Shown here: positions 15,431-23,274 of the stretch, piece by piece
Layout: the number at the start of each line of letters is the position of its first letter
How positions within the stretch are numbered: the first letter of the stretch is position 1
Assembly: GCF_036227105.1 (NCBI RefSeq)
Contig: NZ_CP109434.1
Span: 6,544,501-6,608,500 of the forward strand
Source of the DNA: Amycolatopsis sp. NBC_01488
GTDB taxonomy: Bacteria; Actinomycetota; Actinomycetes; Mycobacteriales; Pseudonocardiaceae
Length of the DNA stretch: 64,000 bases
Reading direction: 5' to 3'
Translations under genes and position numbers: made by a program
The notes under the pieces: model-generated
The model's database searches: none
Told to the model about the DNA's origin: nothing
What the model saw: the letters and a program-made list of their open reading frames with translations, nothing else

Positions 15431-16879
15431 ATGGCGTTCGCGATCACCCAGACCTGCTGCGCCGACGCGTCCTGCGTGTCGGTGTGCCCGGTCAACTGCA
15501 TCCACCCGACGCCGGACGAGCCGGACTTCGGGACGACCGAGATGCTCTACGTCGACCCGGCGGCCTGCATCGACTGCGGTGCCTGCGCCGACGCCTGCCC
15601 GGTCGACGCGATCTTCCCGGCCGGCGACCTGACCGGGCCGCTGCGGGCCTACGAGGAGATCAACGCGGAGTACTACGCGGGCCGGGACGTCCTCGCCGAG
15701 GCCACCGCCGCGCCGAACTTCCACCGCTGGTCCCCGCCTTCGTTCGCGCGGGTCTTGCCGAGCGACTTCGCGCCGCTGGACGTCGCGGTCGTCGGCACCG
15801 GCCCGGCGGGCATGTACGCCGTCGAAGACCTGTTGCTGCACACCAACTCCCGGGTCACCCTGATCGACCGGCTCCCGGCGGCCGGCGGCCTGATCCGCTA
15901 CGGCGTCGCGCCCGACCACCCGTCGACGAAGAAGATCGGCGAGAAGTTCGCGCGCTTCCACGACCACCCCCGGCTGCGGCTGCGGCTCGGTACCGAAGCC
16001 GGTCCCGAGCTGGCCGAGCGACACGACGCGGTGATCTACGCGGTCGGCGCCACGCAGGCCCGCCGCCTCGGCGTCCCTGGGGAGGACCTGCCCGGCAGCC
16101 TGCCCGCGGCCACGGTGGTGAACTGGTACAACGGCCACCCCGGCGTGCGGCCGGCCGCCGTCGACCTCTCGGCCGAGCGGGTGGTCGTCGTGGGCACCGG
16201 CAACGTCGCCCTCGACATCGCCCGGATCCTGACCGCCGCCCCGGAGTCCCTGGCGGCCACGTCCCTGGCTCCGGCGGCGTTGACCCGGCTGCGGGCGAGC
16301 AAGGTGCGCGAGGTCGTGCTGCTGGCCCGGCGCGGTCCCGACGACGCCGCGTACACGCGGTCGGAGCTGCTGGCGCTGGCGGCCCGCGGTGAACTCGTGG
16401 TGGACGCGCACGACCCGCGGATCGCCGCGGCGATCGACGCCGGCGACGGCAAGGCCGCGTGGCTGAGGGGCCTGCCGCGCGAGCCGGTGGACTGGTCCGC
16501 GCCGCCCCCGGACGGGCGGCGGGTCGTGCTCCGGTTCCACTCCGCCCCGGTCGCCTTCACCGGCGACACCGAGGTTCGCGGCGTCGCCGCCTCCGGTCCG
16601 GCGGGCGAGATCGAGATCCTCGCGGGCCGGGTCGTGCGGGCCGCCGGGTTCCGCGGCGCGCCCGTGGCCGGGCTGCCGTTCGACGAGGAGACCGGGACGG
16701 TCCCGAACGTCTCGGGCCGGGTCGCGCCCGGGACCTACGTGGCCGGCTGGATCAAGCGCGGCCCGTCGGGCGGCATCGGCGCGAACAAGGCGTGCGCCCG
16801 CGAGACGGTCGGCGCACTGCTGGAGGACGCGGTCGCCGGCCGGCTGCGGACCCGGCGGCGCGGGCTGCTCCGCCGCTGA
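15431..16879 (+). CDS. fprB: Ferredoxin-NADP reductase with N-terminal 7Fe/2[4Fe-4S] ferredoxin domain (FprB-like)
   Basis: 482 residues. The first ~75 form a bacterial ferredoxin (CCADASCVSVCPVNC, then CIDCGACADACPVDAI). The rest is a glutathione-reductase-like flavoprotein with FAD motif VVGTGPAGMYAVEDLL (near 120) and NADP motif VVVGTGNVALDIARIL (near 255), the adrenodoxin-reductase type. The C-terminal VAGWIKRGPSGGIGANK stretch contacts FAD. It probably moves electrons from NADPH to the adjacent AurF oxygenase through its own iron-sulfur clusters. ATG 15431 is 4 bp after the AurF stop. Confidence 0.92.
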   Translation: MAFAITQTCCADASCVSVCPVNCIHPTPDEPDFGTTEMLYVDPAACIDCGACADACPVDAIFPAGDLTGPLRAYEEINAEYYAGRDVLAEATAAPNFHRWSPPSFARVLPSDFAPLDVAVVGTGPAGMYAVEDLLLHTNSRVTLIDRLPAAGGLIRYGVAPDHPSTKKIGEKFARFHDHPRLRLRLGTEAGPELAERHDAVIYAVGATQARRLGVPGEDLPGSLPAATVVNWYNGHPGVRPAAVDLSAERVVVVGTGNVALDIARILTAAPESLAATSLAPAALTRLRASKVREVVLLARRGPDDAAYTRSELLALAARGELVVDAHDPRIAAAIDAGDGKAAWLRGLPREPVDWSAPPPDGRRVVLRFHSAPVAFTGDTEVRGVAASGPAGEIEILAGRVVRAAGFRGAPVAGLPFDEETGTVPNVSGRVAPGTYVAGWIKRGPSGGIGANKACARETVGALLEDAVAGRLRTRRRGLLRR

Positions 16880-16889
16880 ACCGGTCCGC

Positions 16890-17420
16890 TCATGGCCGGT
16901 GGCTGGTGTGCGTGAACTCCACAGTGGACAGCATCGAGGTGTCCGTGTGCCTCGTCCGCTTCCGGCCGAAGGCCAGCACGCGGGCCGGTTCGACCGCGAA
17001 CACGAAGGCGTCGTGGCCGCCCTGCCGGAAGCCGTCCTCGGTCGCTTCGTAGCGCCAGCTGCCGTCCCACTTGGCCAGCCACGCCTCGCCGAGGCGGTCC
17101 AGCTTCGCCTTTCCGGTGACGCGCCGGGCAACGCCTTCGACCATCACGTCCAGGGCGTCGTCCCACGAGCCGCGGCCCGTGGTGAGCACGACGTTCGGGT
17201 TCGCGGTCAGGTTGAGGTACTTCTGCTCGGTCTCGCCGGTGCCGAAGTGCAGGGCGCCGTCGAGCCAGATCGCGACCAGCGGCGTCACGTGCGGCCGTCC
17301 GTCGGCGCGCACCGTCGTGAGCCAGCTGATCTGCGCGGATTCGAGGGCTTGCACCGTCTCGGCCCAGCCGGTGGCCTCGGTGCCGGGGTCGCTGAACCGT
17401 TCGTCGAGCCGGGTTTCCAT
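16890..17420 (-). CDS. Pyridoxamine 5'-phosphate oxidase-like (split-barrel FMN/F420) protein
   Basis: 176-residue split beta-barrel protein. ISWLTTVRADGRPHVTPLVAIWLDGALHFGTG and EQKYLNLTANPNVVLTTG are the usual opening of the PPOX/F420-binding family, in which members reduce or bind flavins or F420. The catalytic role is not predictable. It follows the HxlR gene by 2 bp; GGAG in that overlap region serves as ribosome site for ATG 17420. The HxlR regulator likely controls it in a two-gene operon. It is convergent with fprB, with a 10-bp gap. Confidence 0.87.
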   Translation of the reverse strand: METRLDERFSDPGTEATGWAETVQALESAQISWLTTVRADGRPHVTPLVAIWLDGALHFGTGETEQKYLNLTANPNVVLTTGRGSWDDALDVMVEGVARRVTGKAKLDRLGEAWLAKWDGSWRYEATEDGFRQGGHDAFVFAVEPARVLAFGRKRTRHTDTSMLSTVEFTHTSHRP

Positions 17421-17422
17421 CG

Positions 17423-17935
17423 TCACTCCGTTCGTCGGTCGCGGACGGCGGCCGCGTAGGCGGCGTCGAGGCGCTCGGCGACGGTCGGGCCGTCCGGCGC
17501 CTTCCCGCGACGGGTGCCGAGGTGGGTTTCGCGCAGTTCGTCCATGAAGGCCTCCCACAGCGGGGGACCGCCGGCGGTCAGCACGGCGGCGCGAGCGGCG
17601 TACTCGTCGGCGACGGGCAGGTGCCGCACGCCCCAGGCGCTGAGCTGCACGAGCACCGGGACGAGGTCGATCGCCCGCTCGGTCAGGCTGTAGGTGACCT
17701 TCTGCTTGTGCGACGCATCGCCGGCCCGCGTGAGCAGCCCGTGGTCGACGAGCACGGCCAGCCGGTCGGCCAGCACGTTCGACGAGATCCGCTCTTCGCC
17801 GCCGAGCAGCTCACGGAAGTGCCGGGCCCCGCCGAAGACGACGTCACGCAGCACGAGCAGGGTCCACCGGTCGCCGAAGATCTCGAGCGACAGGGTGATC
17901 GGACACCTCGACCGCGCGTCCCGCACTGCTCCCAC
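17423..17935 (-). CDS. HxlR family winged-helix regulator
   Basis: 170 residues. SLEIFGDRWTLLVLRDVVFGGARHFRELLGGEERISSNVLADRLAVLVDHGLLTR is the diagnostic HxlR winged helix (residues ~15-70), with Cys 11 in RCPITLSLEIFGD as in redox- or aldehyde-sensing members. The C-terminal ~60 residues (ARAAVLTAGGPPLWEAFMDELRETH) are an extension common in actinobacterial HxlR proteins. It is first in a two-gene unit with the PPOX-like protein. The GTG start at 17935 lacks a good ribosome site, and GTG 17926 is a possible alternative. Confidence 0.87.
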   Translation of the reverse strand: MGAVRDARSRCPITLSLEIFGDRWTLLVLRDVVFGGARHFRELLGGEERISSNVLADRLAVLVDHGLLTRAGDASHKQKVTYSLTERAIDLVPVLVQLSAWGVRHLPVADEYAARAAVLTAGGPPLWEAFMDELRETHLGTRRGKAPDGPTVAERLDAAYAAAVRDRRTE

Positions 17936-17965
17936 CTCACAACTGGTTGCATTACGAGAGCAGTA

Positions 17966-18055
17966 TTACCCGCGAACGACCGGGGGTAAACCGACGTTCT
18001 CCGGGGTCGCGTACCCGGCCCAGTCGACCCGTTCGACAGTGTCCACGGTGGTCAT
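17966..18055 (-). CDS. 29-residue ORF translationally coupled to the deacetylase
   Basis: A short frame starting MTTVDTVERVDWAGY, with its ATG overlapping the deacetylase stop in ATGA. It ends at TAA 17966 after the motif NVGLPPVVRG. The overlap is the coupling seen in real operons. There is no signal peptide or Cys-rich pattern. It may be a genuine microprotein, or the 5' remnant of a larger gene lost by deletion. I do not recognise it. Confidence 0.4.
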   Translation of the reverse strand: MTTVDTVERVDWAGYATPENVGLPPVVRG

Positions 18056-18939
18056 GACCGCTCCTCGAGGACGTGGTCGACGATCCGCGCGTGCGTGGCG
18101 AACCAGACGCCGTCGTGGCCCGAGATGTGGTCGAGGAGCTCGGCCAGGATCGCGATCCGCGAGCGGTGGCCGATGATGTGCGGGTGCATCGTGAGCTGGA
18201 AGATGCCGCCGTCGGCGTAGGCGGCGTCGAACTCGTCGCGCCAGATCGACAGCACGCCGCGCGGCGGGGTGTAGGGCCGCAGGGAGGCGAACCGGTCCAT
18301 CATGAAGTACGGCGCGTCGTCGCGGATCCACTCCACCGGCAGCTCGACGACGCCGGTGGGCTCGCCGTTCTCGAGCAGCTCGTAGCAGTCGTCGTCGGCC
18401 ATCAGCGACGAGTCGTACTGCAGGCCCAGCTCACGCGTGATGGCGAGCGTGTGCGCGGAGAAGTCCCAGGACGGCGTCCGGATGCCGACGGGCCGGGTGC
18501 CCGCCAAGCGTTCGAGGACGTCGGCGGCGCGGAAGGCGAGGTCGCGCTCCTCGGTCCCGGTGAGCGCGGTGTTGCGTTCGTGGATCCAGCCGTGCAGCGC
18601 CACTTCGTGCCCGGCGTCCACATAGGACTGGACTTCGCCGTCGTGCAGCAGCGCCGACACGGCGGGCACGAAGAAGGACGCCGGCGCGTTGTGCTGCCGG
18701 AGGAGGTTCAGGATGCGCGGGACGCCGACCCGGGCGCCGTACTCGCCCTGCGCCATCTTGCCGGGCAGGACGTCGCCGTCGCGCAGGGCGGGCGTCTCGT
18801 GGTCGGAGTCGAACGACAGCGCCACGGCGACCTTCGCGCCGCCGGGCCACGAGGCCGGGCGCAGCGCGCGCCCGGCGCGCACGTGCTCGACGTGTCCTCG
18901 CCACGTCTTTTCGTCCCACTGCCACGGCTGTTCGGTCAC
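18052..18939 (-). CDS. Polysaccharide deacetylase family protein (NodB fold)
   Basis: 295 residues. VALSFDSDHETPALRDG supplies the catalytic Asp and a metal ligand. HEVALHGWIHERN is the His motif, GIRTPSWDFS the Arg motif, and LGLQYDSSLMADDDCYE the following strand. No signal peptide is present, so this is more like the cytoplasmic PgdA/allantoinase PuuE-type branch than a secreted chitin deacetylase. GTG 18939 has GGAGGACGC upstream; a longer frame to 18999 has no ribosome site. The substrate could be an amide such as allantoin or a sugar N-acetyl group. Confidence 0.85.
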   Translation of the reverse strand: MTEQPWQWDEKTWRGHVEHVRAGRALRPASWPGGAKVAVALSFDSDHETPALRDGDVLPGKMAQGEYGARVGVPRILNLLRQHNAPASFFVPAVSALLHDGEVQSYVDAGHEVALHGWIHERNTALTGTEERDLAFRAADVLERLAGTRPVGIRTPSWDFSAHTLAITRELGLQYDSSLMADDDCYELLENGEPTGVVELPVEWIRDDAPYFMMDRFASLRPYTPPRGVLSIWRDEFDAAYADGGIFQLTMHPHIIGHRSRIAILAELLDHISGHDGVWFATHARIVDHVLEERS

Positions 18940-19059
18940 GCGTCCTCCAAGCCGGCGGCGCGCGTCGGTGGTCTTGCCTTCACTCTGCACAGGACGCATC
19001 CTCGAGGCAGGAAAAACGGCAAGTCAAGGCGTGGTGCGGGAAAGCCGCACATCGGTGGA

Positions 19060-20001
19060 TCAGGTGATCGCAAGCACCGGGGTCGCCGCGGCGAAGGCGT
19101 CCGCCGTCGCGAGGTCGAACTCCCGGTGGTCGGAGCCCAGGCCCTGCGCGACCAGCCCCGCCGCCGCGCAGCCGAGCACCGCGGCCGCCCGCAGCGGACG
19201 ACCCAGGCCCACGCTCCGCAGGAACCCGGCCGAGAACGCGTCGCCGCAGCCGGTCGTGTCCACCACCGGGACGTCGAACGCGGGCACCGCGACCGTCGCA
19301 TCCGCCGTCACCACCAACGCCCCGCGGGCGCCCCGGGTCACCGCCACGCAGCCGGCACCGTGCCCGAGCAGCGCCCGAGCGCCGTCCTCCAGCGAAGCCG
19401 CGCCCGTCAGGCCCAGCACCTGCTCCTCGTTCGGCAGCAGGTAGTCCACAGAGGACAGAGCGGGGGCGATCCACGCCAGCACCCCCGGATCGCCCGGCGC
19501 CAGGAGATCGGCCGAGGTCACGACGCCGGCCGCCCGGGCCGGCGCCAGGATCGAAGCGGCCGCGGCGCCACCCATCAGCTCCGGCCCGCCCAGGTGCAGG
19601 TGGGTCGCGCGGGCGATCTCGAGGGCGGGAGCGTCCGAAGGTCCGTAGCCCAGGTTCGCGCCCGGCACGTGGAACGCGGGCCGGCTCCCGTCGGCGCGGA
19701 TCGGCAGCACCGACGCCGCCGTCTGCACGCCCGGCCGCCGCAGCACCAGCGACGTGTCGACGCCGTGCCGGGTCAGCATCGACAGCAGCAGGTCACCGAT
19801 GGGGTCGTCGCCGACCGCGCCGGCCGAGCGGACCGCGGCGCCGAGCTTGGCCAGCGTCACCGCCGTGCCCGCCGCCGTCCCCGCCGGGCCGAACCGGATC
19901 TGCTCCACCAGTGCCGCGCCCTGGCCGTCCGGGATCGCCTCGACCGGCCGGACCTGCACGTCGAACACGTGCGCGCCCAGCGTGACGACGGTCTGCGTCA
20001 T
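19060..20001 (-). CDS. PfkB family carbohydrate kinase
   Basis: 313-residue ribokinase-like ATP:sugar kinase. The first motif FGPAGTAAGTAVTLAKLGA (about 37-55) and the second DTTGCGDAFSAGFL (catalytic Asp ~253) are intact. YLLPNEEQVLGLTG lies between them. ATG 20001 overlaps the upstream aldolase stop in ATGA. Kinase plus class II aldolase suggests phosphorylation of a ketose or polyol followed by retro-aldol cleavage. The substrate is unknown. A weak hairpin (19034-19050) lies just past the stop. Confidence 0.9.
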   Translation of the reverse strand: MTQTVVTLGAHVFDVQVRPVEAIPDGQGAALVEQIRFGPAGTAAGTAVTLAKLGAAVRSAGAVGDDPIGDLLLSMLTRHGVDTSLVLRRPGVQTAASVLPIRADGSRPAFHVPGANLGYGPSDAPALEIARATHLHLGGPELMGGAAAASILAPARAAGVVTSADLLAPGDPGVLAWIAPALSSVDYLLPNEEQVLGLTGAASLEDGARALLGHGAGCVAVTRGARGALVVTADATVAVPAFDVPVVDTTGCGDAFSAGFLRSVGLGRPLRAAAVLGCAAAGLVAQGLGSDHREFDLATADAFAAATPVLAIT

Positions 20002-20669
20002 CGGCCGTCGATCCGCCGGGGCCGGCCGTAGCCGCGCTGCGCGGCGGCGGTCACGACGGCTTCCTGCTGCACGTCGTCCAGCGCCCGTGGTGCGCCGAGC
20101 GCCGCCGCCCGGACGTACAGGCCGCACGCCCACTCGAGCAGCAGCGCGTTGTCCATCGCCGCCTCGAGCGTGGGGCCGTGGACGATCGCGCCGTGGTTGG
20201 CCAGCAGTGCCGCCGCCCGGCCGTCGAGCGCCGCGAGGGTGCCCGCCGCCAGCTCCGCCGACCCGAACACGGCGAAGGGCGCGACGCGGACCGAGCCGCC
20301 CAGCGCGAGCTGCTGGTAGTGCACGCAGGGCAGCTCGTCGAGCACCAGCGACACGGCCGTGGCCTGCGGGGAGTGCGTGTGGACCACCGCGCCCGCGTCG
20401 TAGCGCCGGTAGATCCCCAGGTGCAGCTCCAGTTCCGAGGTCGGCGCCAGCTCGCCGGCGACGACCGTGCCGTCGAGGTCGACGACCGTCACGTCGTCCG
20501 GGGTGGCCGCGCCCAGCACGACGCCCGTCGCCGTCACCGCGACGTGCTCACCGGCCCGGACGCTCACGTTGCCCGCGGTGCCGATCAGCAGGCCTTCGCC
20601 GGCGAGGCCATTACCGGCGCGAGCCACCGCCCGCCGCGCGTCGTCGAGTACGGAACTTCCCACTGCCAT
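19998..20669 (-). CDS. Class II aldolase/adducin family protein (FucA-like)
   Basis: 223-residue zinc aldolase of the L-fuculose-phosphate aldolase group. GLLIGTAGNVSVR binds the phosphate. The catalytic Glu is in PTSELELHLGIYRR, the first zinc His pair is VVHTHSPQATAVS, and the last His is LLANHGAIVHG. Cleavage would give dihydroxyacetone phosphate (or glycolaldehyde phosphate) plus an aldehyde. It is translationally coupled to the downstream PfkB kinase and divergent from a TetR gene at 20723, which is a plausible regulator. ATG 20669 is used. Confidence 0.9.
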   Translation of the reverse strand: MAVGSSVLDDARRAVARAGNGLAGEGLLIGTAGNVSVRAGEHVAVTATGVVLGAATPDDVTVVDLDGTVVAGELAPTSELELHLGIYRRYDAGAVVHTHSPQATAVSLVLDELPCVHYQQLALGGSVRVAPFAVFGSAELAAGTLAALDGRAAALLANHGAIVHGPTLEAAMDNALLLEWACGLYVRAAALGAPRALDDVQQEAVVTAAAQRGYGRPRRIDGR

Positions 20670-20722
20670 GGCCCGAGGCTAGGATAAATACGAAACAAAG
20701 TCACGTTCAGGTTCGGAGGCGC

Positions 20723-21319
20723 ATGCTGCGGCGGGTACCGCGTCAGGCCCGGGCCCGGGAGAAGCTGGCCCGGGTGCTCGAGGCCGCCGACCGGCTGCTC
20801 GCCGAGGAGGGCGTCGAGGCACTGACGACGACCCGGGTCGCCGCCGCGGCGGGCGTCTCCGTCGGGACGCTCTACCAGTACCTGCCGGACCGCGACGCCA
20901 TCACCGAAGCACTGGCCGACGGCTACCTCGCCCGCCTGGAGGACCTCATGGCGTCCTTCACCGACCAGGCGACCCAGGAGACCTGGGCCGATCCCGTCGG
21001 CCTGCTCGTCGACGCGTTCGCCGCGCTCTACCGCGCCGAACCCGGGTTCCGTGCCCTCTGGCTGGGGCGCGGGCTCACCGAAGCGGCGCGGGAAGCCGAT
21101 GGCGCCCACAAGCGCGTGATGGCCACCGGCGTGCACCGCGTCCTCGTGGCACAGGGCCTGCTTCGCGACGACGACGAGGCCGCGACGGCGTGCCGCACCG
21201 CGTTCCTCGCCGCCGACGCCGTCATCCAGGAGGCGTTCCGCGCCGATCCCGAAGGTGCCGCGGGACTCCTCGTCCAGCTGAAGGCGATGCTGCGGGCCTA
21301 CCTGGAGCGGCTCGTCTAG
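20723..21319 (+). CDS. TetR family transcriptional regulator
   Basis: 198 residues. The recognition region is ADRLLAEEGVEALTTTRVAAAAGVSVGTLYQYLPDRDAI (about 22-60). The C-terminal domain resembles TetR_C_11-type actinobacterial regulators (FRALWLGRGLTEAARE). GGAGG lies five bases before ATG 20723, and TAGGAT at 20690-20695 may be its -10 box. It is divergent from the aldolase/kinase pair, the most likely target, and lies 9 bp upstream of thyA on the same strand, so read-through into thyA is possible. Confidence 0.88.
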   Translation: MLRRVPRQARAREKLARVLEAADRLLAEEGVEALTTTRVAAAAGVSVGTLYQYLPDRDAITEALADGYLARLEDLMASFTDQATQETWADPVGLLVDAFAALYRAEPGFRALWLGRGLTEAAREADGAHKRVMATGVHRVLVAQGLLRDDDEAATACRTAFLAADAVIQEAFRADPEGAAGLLVQLKAMLRAYLERLV

Positions 21320-21328
21320 GCTCCCGGC

Positions 21329-22126
21329 ATGCCCGACACGCAGTACGAAGACCTCCTCCGCCACGTCCTCGACACGGGAGCCCGCAAGGCGGACCGCACC
21401 GGCACGGGCACGCGGTCGATCTTCGGGCACCAGCTCCGCTATCGCCTGGCCGACGGCTTCCCGCTGGTCACGACCAAGAAGGTCCACTTCCGCTCGGTCG
21501 CCTACGAACTCCTGTGGTTCCTCCGCGGCGACGGCAACGTCGAGTGGCTCCAGGAGCACGGCGTCACGATCTGGGACGAGTGGGCCGCGCCGGACGGCGA
21601 CCTCGGCCCGGTCTACGGCGTCCAGTGGCGGTCGTGGCCGACTCCGGACGGCGGGCACGTCGACCAGATCGCCGAGGTGCTGCGGACGCTGCGCGAGAAC
21701 CCGGACTCGCGGCGGATCATCGTCTCGGCGTGGAACGTCGCCGACATCCCGCGCATGGCGCTGCCGCCGTGCCACGCGTTCTTCCAGTTCTACGTCGCCG
21801 ACGGCGAGCTGTCGTGCCAGCTGTACCAGCGCAGCGCCGACCTGTTCCTCGGCGTGCCGTTCAACATCGCGAGCTACGCGCTGCTGACGCACATGATCGC
21901 CGAGCAGGTGGGGCTCGGGGTCGGCGACTTCGTGTGGACCGGCGGCGACTGCCACATCTACGACAACCACGAAGAGCAGGTCCGCACGCAACTCGCCCGC
22001 GACGCCCGGCCGTTCCCGACGCTGAGCCTGAAGGAGGCGGACAGCCTCTTCGACTACACCTACGACGACATCGCGCTCGACGGCTACGACCCGCACCCCG
22101 GCATCAAGGCGCCGGTGGCGGTGTGA
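21329..22126 (+). CDS. thyA: Thymidylate synthase
   Basis: 265 residues, the usual ThyA length. It converts dUMP and 5,10-methylene-THF to dTMP and dihydrofolate in the cytosol. The catalytic Cys is in ALPPCHAFFQFYV (Cys148). The phosphate-binding Arg is in DRTGTGTRSIFG, the paired Arg in DSRRIIVSAWN, and NIASYALLTHMIA and HIYDNHEEQ are conserved. The 3' end overlaps folA by four bases (GTGA), so the enzyme regenerating its product cofactor is co-translated. Confidence 0.97.
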   Translation: MPDTQYEDLLRHVLDTGARKADRTGTGTRSIFGHQLRYRLADGFPLVTTKKVHFRSVAYELLWFLRGDGNVEWLQEHGVTIWDEWAAPDGDLGPVYGVQWRSWPTPDGGHVDQIAEVLRTLRENPDSRRIIVSAWNVADIPRMALPPCHAFFQFYVADGELSCQLYQRSADLFLGVPFNIASYALLTHMIAEQVGLGVGDFVWTGGDCHIYDNHEEQVRTQLARDARPFPTLSLKEADSLFDYTYDDIALDGYDPHPGIKAPVAV

Positions 22127-22581
22127 TCGGGCTGGTCTGGGCGCAGTCGGCGAACGGCGTCATCGGCCGCGACGGCACGCTGCCGTGGCACCTGCCGGAG
22201 GACCTGAAGCACTTCCGGTCGCTGACCGGGGGCGCGACCGTCCTCATGGGACGCCGGACGTGGGAGTCACTGCCGCCGCGCTTCCGCCCGCTGCCGGGCC
22301 GGCGCAACGTCGTGCTGTCGGCCACGCCGCAGGAGGGCGTGGAGACGTTCCCGGACCTGGCACCGGCGCTGGACGCGGTGTCCGGCGACGGCTGGGTGAT
22401 CGGGGGCGCGGCCGTCTACCGGGCGGCGCTGCCGTTCGCGGACCGGATCGTCGTGACGGAGATCCGCGAGAGCTTCGAAGGGGACACGCGGGCGCCGGAC
22501 GTCGGCCGCGCGCCGGATGCGACGGGGGAGTGGCTGGAGTCGTCGACCGGGCTGCACTACCGGTTCTTGGTATGGGGCTGA
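22123..22581 (+). CDS. folA: Dihydrofolate reductase
   Basis: 152 residues. It reduces dihydrofolate to tetrahydrofolate with NADPH. VIGLVWAQSANGVIGRDGTLPWHLPEDLKHF is the standard N-terminus with the catalytic acidic residue in PEDL (Glu/Asp ~27). MGRRTWESLP binds NADPH, RRNVVLSA and VIGGAAVYRAALP are conserved. GTG 22123 is inside the thyA stop overlap. The pair forms the classic thymidylate cycle operon. Confidence 0.96.
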   Translation: MIGLVWAQSANGVIGRDGTLPWHLPEDLKHFRSLTGGATVLMGRRTWESLPPRFRPLPGRRNVVLSATPQEGVETFPDLAPALDAVSGDGWVIGGAAVYRAALPFADRIVVTEIRESFEGDTRAPDVGRAPDATGEWLESSTGLHYRFLVWG

Positions 22582-22654
22582 TCGTGGTCCTCGGGGCGCT
22601 CGGCCTCGTGCGACCGGCCACCCCGGCGAGCGGCGCCGCGCACCCGGCCCGAGA

Positions 22655-23164
22655 ATGATCTCCGTGACCACGCCCGCGCGCAGTTCCGAGCACCTGGCCG
22701 CCGTGCTGCGGGAACGGGTCTACGGCGGCATCACCTGCCTCAGCACCCTGCTCGTGCTCGCCGGGCGGCTGGAGGAGCCGCTCGACCCGTGGGGCGCCGT
22801 GCTCGACCTGGTGATCGCCACCGGCGGGATCTGGGCCGCGAGCCTGTTCGCCGAGTACGTCTCGCACCTCGCCCTCCACGACGCCGACGGCGAGCGCGCC
22901 GACGTCCGGCTGCTGCTGCGCGCGAGCGGCCAGATCCTCGAAGCGGCCGTGCTGCCCGGTGTCCTGCTCGTGGCCGGGGCGCTCGACGTGATCGGGTTCC
23001 GGACCGCGGTCCGGGCGAGCGTCTGGCTGCTCGTCGCCGAAATGGGCCTGTTCGCGCTCCTCGCCGTGCGCCGCACCCGGCTGCCGTGGTGGAAGCAGCT
23101 GCTCCTGGTCGCCGTGCTCGTTGCGCTCGGGCTGGTCGTCATCGGCCTGAAGACCGCCCACTGA
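22655..23164 (+). CDS. Four-helix integral membrane protein of unknown function
   Basis: 169 residues with hydrophobic helices around VYGGITCLSTLLVLAG, LVIATGGIWAASLFAEYVSHLAL, LPGVLLVAGALDVIGF and LLLVAVLVALGLVVIGL. A family of small actinobacterial membrane proteins has the motif LFAEYVSHLA; no catalytic site is evident. ATG 22655 is used, and GTG 22664 is an alternative; neither has a strong ribosome site. It follows folA by 73 bp and may be read from the same transcript. Confidence 0.72.
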   Translation: MISVTTPARSSEHLAAVLRERVYGGITCLSTLLVLAGRLEEPLDPWGAVLDLVIATGGIWAASLFAEYVSHLALHDADGERADVRLLLRASGQILEAAVLPGVLLVAGALDVIGFRTAVRASVWLLVAEMGLFALLAVRRTRLPWWKQLLLVAVLVALGLVVIGLKTAH

Positions 23165-23233
23165 GCGACCTTCCGCCATCCGCCGGTTGACGCGGAAACC
23201 GCCGGAGGTCAACAATTCACCGGTAAGCCGGAA

Positions 23234-23247
23234 TGTTAACGCTAACA
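23234..23247. promoter_or_regulatory. LacI-type operator TGTTAACGCTAACA
   Basis: A 14-bp near-perfect palindrome with a central CG, 27 bp upstream of the alpha-galactosidase ATG. Arms TGTTA and TAACA are exact; only the bases flanking the CG differ. This is the standard form of LacI-family operators controlling secreted glycosidases in actinobacteria. Confidence 0.75.
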
Positions 23248-23274
23248 CCGCGACGACGAAGTCGGAGCCACGCC

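Noticed and set aside
19034..19050. Short hairpin after the PfkB kinase
   Set aside because: Only six base pairs and no T-run, so it is too weak to call as a terminator.
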